64,000 nucleotides of DNA, taken from NCBI RefSeq assembly GCF_024323335.1, contig NC_066581.1:429368136-429432135 (forward strand). The letters run 5' to 3'. Below the pieces are notes generated by a model, which saw only the letters and a program-made list of their open reading frames with translations, was not told where the DNA came from and did no database searches. The DNA comes from Lathyrus oleraceus (Eukaryota; Streptophyta; Magnoliopsida; Fabales; Fabaceae). Shown piece by piece: positions 55,907 to 64,000 of the stretch. How positions within the stretch are numbered: position 1 is the first letter of the stretch; each line of letters begins with the position of its first letter. A program made the translations under genes and the position numbers.

Positions 55907-57859
55907 GGGAGCAAAAAGATGTATGATCTAACCGGACAGTTATTGAGATGCTTCTGGGTATCCATAACCTTCCAGGTAATCAAAGAAACCTACAAAGCTT
56001 TGTTTGTTTACCCTCAAGGCTTCATGCTATGAGCAAAGAGACATGATTACCACATGTTGATGATTTATGTAAGGCTTGACCAGATGCTCATATGGCGGGT
56101 GGTGGGAGATTCAAGGCCAGAATAAAGGTCATAAAGACATGATTCTCTGATGCCAACTTTGAGATCAACAGTTGGTTTCACACCTTTTCTTGAAACATGT
56201 GGAGAATCTTGTTCCGAGGTAGCCTACCTCTGCCCCAGTCTACTGGGTATCTTTTTATCAGAAGATATCAATCTAACTTGCCCCAATATCTTGGAACTGT
56301 ATCTCCTTGGTTAACCATTTTTGGGAGCAATTGACTTATCGTGCTCTTGAGGTGGCCTACCCCCAATATGAGCCTTGAAGTAATATGCCCTTGTTTGGAT
56401 GACTTAGAGAGGTTTGTCAAATATCGATATCATTGCCCCAGATTGACTAAACTATGAAGAGATATGTGCTTCGAGAATCAAAAGAAATGTTCAATCTTCA
56501 CATTATGAGCTTTCTTGATGTCAAGTGCCTATTCGTAAGGAAAAATGCTTATTCTGAAAATGATAACTGTAATTTCATGCTCATGCAAGTTTTGAAATTC
56601 AAGTATGTTCACTAAGATTATGACATATAGCGAATGAATCACTAGTTAGAATTCCATATCAGTATCAATACCAATAACAAGCAAATCTTTAGGAGTCAGC
56701 TTTGATACGATCTTACCATAGCATGCTTTCGAAATAAACCCTGATTCAACTAGGTCTTTTGAGGGTTGTAACACGCGACATGATTCACGGTTTCAGAAAG
56801 AAAGGATATAAGAATCCAAACCTATTCTAAACCCACCTGTTCTTCGTGATGTTCTCCATTCCTATATTCAGTTAGCTTGACACAAGCATTCATCTCTCAG
56901 AAAAGTAATTTGAATAGTAGCAATGATGGTTATGGAACTTATGAGAGTTAGGAGCGACAATCACACACCTTTTGCTTTTGTTTGCAGCCACATATTTGCT
57001 CTTGATGAGGATTTATTATTAATCCTCTTTTTGTGTTTTGTTTTCCCCTTATTTTTGCCTAGACTGATCCTTTGAATTTGCAGTCCACTGGGATGCCCTA
57101 ATTTTTTCCTAAGTCACTTGTTTTCAAGTTCTTGACTTAGCGGGCTTTTCTTTTGCTTTTGATTTTTTTTCATCTTTTTGTATTGGAATAAATCATGTGA
57201 CATTTGCTTACTTGATTTGTTGCAAGGGTCGTGACTGCCTCACTCCTTTTGTAGGTAAGGAATAACCATTGTGAACTTGTGATTCAATCCTCTTGAGAGG
57301 GATATGATATGATTTATCCTTTGATGGGATGTCTCTTTTTTTGAAATTTGAACGCAAGGTTAAGTTGACTAAAGATTACCCTGCCCCTAGTTAAAATTGA
57401 GGGTTTTATGTATAAAAAGAAACTCCTACTCCAAGGTATAAAGGGGTTGAATAGGGATTATCTTCCTTATACCTTTGGTATTTAGGGATTTGAAACAATG
57501 CCTTACATCATTAGTAAGGTTTTATTCAAAAACACACATGTAGTGATCTCCCATATTTTATTTCATCATTCTTTTTTTATTTTACTTGATAAATAGTTAG
57601 ATACTGATAAATAAAATATGAGTGAACACTAATGGATTTATTCAAAACATGCATGTTTATTTCATTGTTATTATCATCTAAAAACTAGACGAGTTTTACT
57701 AATGAACAACAAATAACAAACAAGAAAAGATTACGAATGAAAAATGATTGAACAATATGATATTGCTGATGTGACTAGTCTTTATATTCATCCAGTAAAT
57801 GCAAGCTCAATTATGATCATTCTTTGTCAATGCCTTCATTCACCACCATTAGTCCTTAC
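55907..57859 (-). mobile_element. Element D 3' UTR, proximal piece
   Basis: Starts with the second GGGAG. It is non-coding on both strands apart from short chance frames. On the minus strand it lies between D's gag and D's polypurine tract at 230-246. No RT, RNase H or integrase trace was found, so D lacks pol. Confidence 0.65.
57045..57150 (-). other. Hairpin array of D
   Basis: On the minus strand, CTAAGTC (57140-57134) pairs with GACTTAG (57115-57109), seven pairs around an inner ACTTG/CAAGT hairpin. Then TGGACT (57087-57082) pairs with AGTCTA (57065-57060, one G.T). The flanks GCCCGC, TTAGGGCATCCC and TAGGCAAAAATAAGG match those of A, B and C. Confidence 0.65.
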
Positions 57860-58950
57860 ATTGGGCCCTTCCTTATAGCAAGACAAGATCTTTTGATCGA
57901 TAAGCTCTTGTACCCTGGTTTTGAACAGACTACAATCCTCGATTGAGTGCCCTATATAGCCGGCGTGAAATGCACAAGAAGTATTAGGATTATACTTCAA
58001 GCCATAGGGGTAAACAACAGGTGGTATTACCTTTGGTATAATGAGTCCTTACTGGAAAAGGTAAGGCAACATCTGAGCATATGACACATGGATCTGGTCA
58101 TGCTGAGGACGCTTTCTGTTGTTATGCTTGTTCTGCCCCTTCATTTGGTGGTTATATGGCACTATTTGTTGACTTTGCATAATATGAGACTGAGGAGGCT
58201 GTTGATCTTGGGTTGTAACATTGTGTAGGAATGAGTAGTACGACACGGGAACAAAAGGTACTTGGAACCGAGGATGAATATGAGGAGTAACCACTGGTGG
58301 GAATATCTGAGCAGAGTGCATTAAGCCAGGGTTGATATCTGATTAGAAGTATGACAATATTGAACTCCAAATGGGACGTAGGGTGCCCCAGGATAGGTAT
58401 ATTGAGGTGCAACAACAGTAGAAGACGATGCCTCAAGACAGGCCAAAGGCATTCCATTGTGATATCCTTGATTCTGATACTATACAACAGGCTGGACCAT
58501 TGAAAGAGGAACTTGCACCTGAATCGGAGGACCCTTGTATTCAAACTCCTTCTCAAAAGGCACCTCAGTAGTTACAGGGGTGGAGCATAACAACTTTTGA
58601 TCGATGAGCTCTTGAACTTTGGCCTTGAAAAGGTAACAATTCTCTATAGAATACCCTACGTGTCCAGCATGATATCCGCATGTGGCATTGGGATCATGCT
58701 TATGATGGTATGGAAACTTAGTAGGCTAGATCTGTTTGGGCATAATTGCCTTAACATTAATCAATATAGGTAGCAAGTGTGAATAAGACATAGGAACTGG
58801 ATCATAGCAAAGACATCTCCTTTATTGATCGTTATTTCCTTTTCTAATTTGTTTCTGCTTCAATTCTGATTTCCTTGAGCGGGTCTCTGATGAGCAGGAA
58901 ATACTATTCTTGGGGAGGAAGTGGCAGAATGCATGCAATCACCTTTTATA
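57860..58950 (-). pseudogene. Decayed gag of D with two zinc-knuckle segments
   Basis: In the minus direction, one segment reads PVPMSYSHLLPIL (about 58800-58755) and then a knuckle at 58680-58636. There the second His has become Tyr (CGYHAGHVGYSIENC). About 700 bp further on, a second segment repeats the plan: VSYAQMLPYLF (about 58085-58050) and an intact knuckle CAFHAGYIGHSIEDC at 57976-57932. Both are followed by a VQELIDQK helix. Stops and frame changes lie between them. This is the C-terminal part of a Tat-type gag, either duplicated in tandem or two copies fused. Confidence 0.7.
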
Positions 58951-59391
58951 TGTTACCATTCTTCAGACTGTCCCCAACTCGTTCATCTATTGCAACCTGA
59001 TTTGGGAAGTCCATTGTCATGATGTCCATGAATAACCCCAAGACCATGTCAACTCTGTCTTGATTATGACCCAAACTTCTCTTGCACATAGTGCTCTCAT
59101 GCTTACCATATTCCATGATTCTTTGATGATTGGTGTTGGCGAATCATTGGCTTTCTGGTTGAGGAAAGGACAATGTGAGTTTTTTTATGGTTGACAATGC
59201 ATGAGATGCAAGTGAATGAATGTATATGTTGTAGATGGAATGCAAATAAATGTGAAACATCCATAGATTCAAAGCATTAATGGTGTCATAACTCAAGTTC
59301 AAAATTCTGGCATATATACAACAATGCAATAATGATATACAATAATGTATGTTAATAGCATAACATAATTCGGATAATCTGCATATACTGC
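58951..59391 (-). mobile_element. Element D, sequence upstream of its gag remnant
   Basis: AT-rich sequence with broken frames on the minus strand, cut at 59391 by the Athila-type element. ACTGC at 59387-59391 is the likely left target duplication. Its partner lies beyond the window. Confidence 0.45.
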
Positions 59392-60867
59392 TGATAACGC
59401 GAAAACATATCGTATTTTTGGCTCTATATGCACTACTTTTTACTCGATTAACACTATTTATTACATATTATTTTATGTTTATCTACAGGAATTTATCGAT
59501 TAAAAGGTTTACCGCAAGAAAAATGGGAAATAGCAAAAAGGAAAGAAAAAGGCAAGAAAAGAGAAGGAAATGAGGTTTCCAATGGGATAATGGGCCACCA
59601 AAGCAAATGGGCTTGTGGCGCCCATTACCCAAAGGATGTGGCGCCCGCCACATTGGGCCAAAAGGAAGGTGGCGCCCGCCACCAACCCTTGAAAAGTGGT
59701 GCTCGCCACTCATCATGGATTTAGGGTTGTGGCAACCGCCACAACCGAGTCTCCCCACTTTTCCTACTTTTTCTCCACCCTTTTAGCCACGGTTTCCACT
59801 ACTCTTGCTACAATTGAAGAATGTGAAAAGGATATAAAAAGGGGACCATTCAGACTCACAGTTCTCTCTTTCTTCTTCTAGTTTTTACTTTACGCTTAAT
59901 TATTTTTAGCACTAATTTTCTTTTAGTTTTCTAGGAAGTTTCTTACCATTGTAAAAGTGATAGTTTCTCCACATCGGGGACTATTACGGTTTATTATTTT
60001 TTACGCATTCAAGATTCAATTGTAAGGGATATTCATTGCCAAAGCTTGCCGGAATCATTAAATCGAAGATTCATGATTCAATTCCAGTTCTTAAATTGCC
60101 ATCCAGGTTTATTATTGTTTTATTTATTTATTTATGCCTTACTGTATGTTTAATTCCCCAATTGCCATGTCTGTCACCGGATCTATGTCCGGCTAAACCC
60201 TTAGGGATCGGTATGTAAAGACAGTCGAAACGACGAGATTCAATAAATAATTGGTGTTAGTTTTTATAAAACTTATTTTTCCGGTTTTAGTTTCTTATTT
60301 TAATTAAATTGTTTTTCGTACGAGAGTACAAAATAAACTAAGGTTACTGTCAATAAAAATGAGAGTTTGAGATTTTAACCAGATAACTGAAACTAGGCAT
60401 TGATCCTAAATACAACGAGAGCGCTTTAGGATTAATTAGACTTTATCTATATTCAAAAAGTACTTTTAAATTCAAAATGAGACCGCGAGAGCCAAGCATT
60501 CTGGTTTAGGAGTATGGTCGAAGTCAATAAAACGAGAGTGTGAGGCTAAGTCCTTTCTATAAATAATTTCTACTGAAGAATATTTTAACTAATAAGATTA
60601 CACCAACTATCTATCGAATCCCCGAGATTTGATGTATTACATACCGATATCCCCTATATCTTGTATCTTTATCTTTATTCTATTCTATAGTTATTTCTCT
60701 TCATCCCTCCAATCTTAGAACAACCATTCGCCTTAGATTTACATAGTAACCTCAGACCACGATATGTTCGATTATTAGTCCTTGTGGGTTCGATAATCTT
60801 TAAAACTACGCGATAGGACTATGCACTTGCAGTCACGATTCACATAGACTTACCAAAGTCGCGATCA
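59392..60867 (+). repeat. 5' LTR of the Athila-type element
   Basis: The limits are inferred, because the partner LTR is outside the window. The start TGATAACGCG and the end CGCGATCA are imperfect inverted repeats. The end lies six bases before the primer-binding site. The 1,476-bp length suits Athila-type LTRs of legumes. A block of GTGGC-NNNN-GCCAC hairpins lies at 59615-59742. Confidence 0.7.
59615..59742 (+). repeat. Five short GC-rich hairpin repeats in the Athila LTR
   Basis: GTGGCGCCCGCCAC occurs at 59638 and 59669, GTGGTGCTCGCCAC at 59696, GTGGCAACCGCCAC at 59729, and a degenerate GTGGCGCCCATTAC at 59615. Each is a small palindrome with arms GTGGC and GCCAC. Confidence 0.8.
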
Positions 60868-60873
60868 AGTTTT

Positions 60874-60891
60874 TGGCGCCGTTGCCGGGGA
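60874..60891 (+). other. Primer-binding site of the Athila-type element
   Basis: TGGCGCCGTTGCCGGGGA lies just after the LTR end in the context AGTTTTTGGCGCC. This site is known from Athila/Calypso elements, where it is assigned to tRNA-Asp. Confidence 0.85.
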
Positions 60892-60977
60892 CTATTTTAG
60901 TCGATATCGTAACTCTAGCGTTACCTAGTATAGACTAAGGCAACAATTCTTTTTCCCTTTCTATATCTGTCGAGTGT

Positions 60978-62636
60978 ATGCTAAGTACTCGCTCTCAAGG
61001 CGAGAAATTAAAGCTACAACTCGACGAACCCGAGCGTTATCTTAGGTTAGAACGCCGGATACGAGACTTGATAGGGGAACATCGTATCAAGCTAAATCTT
61101 CCTGACCTTAACATTCCTACTTCTGAATCAGTTGTTCAACCAGAGATGGCCGAACAAGTGCAAAACCATCCTCTTAAGTATTATGTAATCCCTTCATAGG
61201 ATGAACCTCATGACAGCATCACTGCCCCTGCGATCGAACCCAACAAATTCGAACTAAAACCCTCACTGTTGTCAGTCGTACAACAAAACTAGTTTTCTGG
61301 TAGTCCCACGGTGGACCCGAACCTACACTTGTCAGTATTTTTGCAATACGCAGACACGGTGAAAGCGAATGGTGTCAGCTCAGAAGCTATAAGACTCTGA
61401 CTTTTCCCATTTTCATTAAGAGATAGAGCTAGAGCTTGGCTCCAGTCTTTACCATCCAACTCTGTCACTACATGGAACGAGTTGAAGAAAGTCTTCTTAG
61501 CCTGATATTTCCCACCTAGCAAGACGACTATGCTAAGAGCCCAAATAAACGGGTTTAAACAAAAGGATAATGAATCACTTTTTGAAGTTTGGGAGAGATA
61601 CAAAGACATGATGAGGCTATGCCCACATCACGGTCTAGAAGAATGATTGATAATTCACACCTTTTATAACGGTATCTTGTACAATACAAGATTGACAATA
61701 GACGCCGTCACAGGCGGCGCATTGATGGATAAACCATACAACGAGGCCTATCAACTCATTGAAAGTATGGCCCAAAATCATTACCAATGGGGAAGCGAAA
61801 GAACCTCTGTAGAAAAACCTCAACCGAAGGGAGGCATGTACAAATTGAGCAGTCTTGACCATGTCAACGCCAAGGTAGATGCCCTGACTCAGAAGATAGA
61901 CAGCTTGACCATAACACCAACAGCCACCGTGGCTGCCATAGCACCAAACTGCGAGATATGCGGAGTTCAAGGGCATACTTCCCTAGAATGTCAACTCTTG
62001 ACAGGAACTTCCACAGACCAGGTGAATTATGCTCAAGGAAACCCCTACTCAAATACCTATAACCCAGGTTAGAAGAACCACCTAACTTCTCATACAAAAA
62101 CAATAATGCATTGTATGCACCTAATCAAACACCTGTCGTACCACCAGGATATCAAAAAGATGCCACAAATACTCAAAATGCTCCTAAGAAATCAAACTTA
62201 GAAATAATGATGGAAAACTTTATAGCTACCCAAGCTCAAACAAATAAGGATTTCTTAAATCAAAACATACACACTAGTGAGCAAATCAAGCAGTTAGCAA
62301 GCAAGGTAGATACATTAGCCACCCATAAAAAAATGTTGGAAACACAAATCTCACAAGTGGCTCAACAACAAGCACCTACCGCTGCTTCTGCGGGCACATT
62401 TCCTGGACAGCCTCCCAAACCCAAAAGGTCATGCAAATGCTATCATACTACAAAGTGGGACAGAACTAGACGAACCGGCCGACCCTAGAACTCAAAACCC
62501 ATCCATGCATCAAGGCCCAGGTAAGGTAACTGAGAAGGAAGACGAACAAGAGTAAGATAAAAACAAAGAGGCCGTAGAGAAAGAAGAACCTTATGTGCCT
62601 CCACCACCATATAAATCCCCTATCCCTTATCCTTAA
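60978..62636 (+). pseudogene. Gag of the Athila-type element, broken
   Basis: One frame holds most of gag: the lead (LERRIRDLIGEHRIKLNLPD), the core (LRDRARAWLQSLPSNSVTTW then RAQINGFKQKDNESLFEVW), NGILYNTRLTIDAVTGGAL, and a CCHC knuckle (CEICGVQGHTSLEC). In-frame stops are at 61197, 61290, 61398, 61503, 61644 and 62070. A lost base near 62080 shifts the frame, and an extra A in the run near 62424 shifts it back. TAA codons follow at 62553 and 62634. No full product is possible. Confidence 0.9.
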
Positions 62637-64000
62637 ATACTTGTTAAATCTAAAAGTGTAGGGCAATTTAAAAAATTCGTAGAGCTTCTAAAACAATTGA
62701 ATATCACAATACCCTTTACAGAAGCCATAACTCAGATGCCCTCATATGCTAAGTTTCTCAAAGAAATCTTATCTAACAAGAAGAAGATAGAGGATAATGA
62801 AACCGTTACACTTACTACTGAGTGTAGCGCCATAATACAAAACAATATGCCTCCTAAGCTGAAAGACCCAGGTAGTTTCTCCATACCTCGCATAATCGGA
62901 AAGTTTATCATCGACAAAGCACTATGCAACTTAGGAGCTAGTATTAGTTTAATGCCCTTCTCCATATGCGAAAGGCTAAAAATGGGAGAACTAAGACTTA
63001 CGAGGATGTCTGTACAACTTGCAGATTGTTCCGTTAAATTTCTCGTAGGTATGCTAGAAAATGTTCCGGTGCGCATAGGACAATTCTATATGCCTACAGA
63101 TTTTATAATCATGGATATAAAAGAGGATTCAAACATCCCTATCATATTAGGAAGACCATTCCTAGCCACAGCCGAAGCTATCATAGATGTTAAAAGAGGC
63201 AAGCTAACCTTCAAAGTCGGTGAGGAAAAGGTCGAATTCATTTTGACACAATTCCTAAAGGCACCAACTATAGACGACACCTGGTGTCTACTAGATGTCA
63301 TCGATGAATGCATAAGAGAAATGGAGAATGAACAAGCATCATACTCTGAAATACTGAAAACTCCAAGGCCTCCTACTTATGAAGATGAAAATTTAAGCAA
63401 GGAATACCAAGATGACAACCTAAGCGAATGCCTAGCACTAACGCCCGATCATATGCCTTGCCCAAAGAAACCGACCCTAGAAATTAAGACGTTACCCAAA
63501 AATCTAAGGTACGAATTCCTAGACACTGAACTTGAGCGACCTATAATCGTAAATGCAGACTTAGGCCAGATAGAAACCGAAAAGCTTCTACACGTTTTGA
63601 GAAAATACCCAACTGCTTTAGGCTACAATATCTCAGATCTAAAAGGAATAAGCCCTTCAATATTCATGCATCGCATAATGCTAGAGGAAGACAGTAAGAC
63701 CTATAGAGAACATCAAAGAAGGATAAATCCCATTCTGAGTGATGTGGTAAAGAAAGAAGTGCAAAAGCTGTTAGAAGCAGGTATTATCTACCCGATATCC
63801 GATAGTCAATGGGTCAGCCCAGTACATGTCGTACCAAAGAAGGGAGGCGTCACATTTGTTAACAACGAAAAAGGAGAATCTATAGCACAAAGAGTGGTTA
63901 CTGGAAGTAGAATATGTATTGATTATAGAAAATTAAACAAAGCCACTCGGAAGGATCATTATCCTTTACCTTTTATCGAACAAATGCTTGAAAGATTGGC
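62637..64000 (+). pseudogene. Protease-RT region of the Athila-type element, open to the window edge
   Basis: 454 codons are open with no stop. Conserved lead: PFTEAITQMPSYAKFLKEIL. Protease: the active-site loop reads CNLGASISLMP (AAC at 62928-62930), where the lineage has Asp, and the second motif IILGRPFLAT is present at about 63148. A linker of about 170 codons follows. The RT starts near 63740 with KKEVQKLLEAGIIYP, QWVSPVHVVPKKGG and RICIDYRKLNKATRKDHYPL, then leaves the window before the YVDD box. The frame joins the broken gag upstream, so I mark it as a pseudogene although this stretch itself is intact. Confidence 0.88.

Larger units (their letters stand above)
59392..64000 (+). mobile_element. 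Athila-type Ty3/gypsy retrotransposon, 5' part
   Basis: It begins with an LTR (59392-60867), then a TGGCGCCGTTGCCGGGGA primer-binding site of the Athila/Calypso kind, gag with a CCHC knuckle, protease and the start of the RT. The order and motifs match the Athila lineage. It runs out of the window to the right. In-frame stops and frameshifts in gag show that this copy is dead. Confidence 0.9.

Noticed and set aside
62732..63313. Minus-strand frames opposite the Athila protease
   Set aside because: They are shadows of the clear plus-strand protease frame.

Overview
This window is plant nuclear heterochromatin made almost entirely of LTR retrotransposons. No host protein gene, rRNA or tRNA gene is visible. 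The giant Ty3/gypsy Tat/Ogre-type elements, with LTRs of about 5 kb and a primer-binding site fitting the 3' end of a tRNA-Arg, point to a legume with a large genome. A Fabeae species (pea, vetch, faba bean, lentil, Lathyrus) is my best guess, by inference only.

The core is a three-level nest, all on the + strand. Element A (672-55906) carries element B (14179-49869) inside it, and B carries element C (25201-43617). Each has complete LTRs beginning TG and ending CA, the same 18-nt primer-binding site, an AATAGGGGCAGC polypurine tract, and a perfect 5-bp target duplication: GGGAG for A, GTTCA for B, TGGAG for C. With the insertions removed, A is about 18.2 kb, B about 17.3 kb and C 18.4 kb. 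LTR differences counted by eye fall in the order A > B > C, as the nesting requires. A 1,376-bp solo LTR of the Ty1/copia Angela type (12098-13473, duplication TCTCG) also interrupts A.

A itself sits in a minus-strand Tat-type element, D. The start of D's 3' LTR and its polypurine tract are at 1-246. D's 3' UTR and a decayed gag resume at 55907-59391. D is in turn cut by an Athila-type element (59392 to beyond 64000) with a 1,476-bp LTR, a TGGCGCCGTTGCCGGGGA primer-binding site, a broken gag and a long open protease/RT frame.

All four Tat-type copies are defective in pol. C keeps an intact 506-codon gag but only scraps of pol. A and B share a mini-gag without the gag core, and all three keep the integrase C-terminal tail. 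They look like non-autonomous elements mobilised in trans.

The most unusual signal is RNA structure. (1) A compact pseudoknotted module of about 70 nt is repeated three times in each A LTR, twice in each B LTR and five times in each C LTR. Its four helices change sequence between copies while staying complementary. (2) Just after the pol stop, A, B, C and D each carry an array of hairpins whose stems differ but still pair, several capped by CCC-GAAA-GGG. (3) A pair of hairpins lies about 200 nt upstream of the primer-binding site. I know of no description of these. Each could be tested by covariation analysis.
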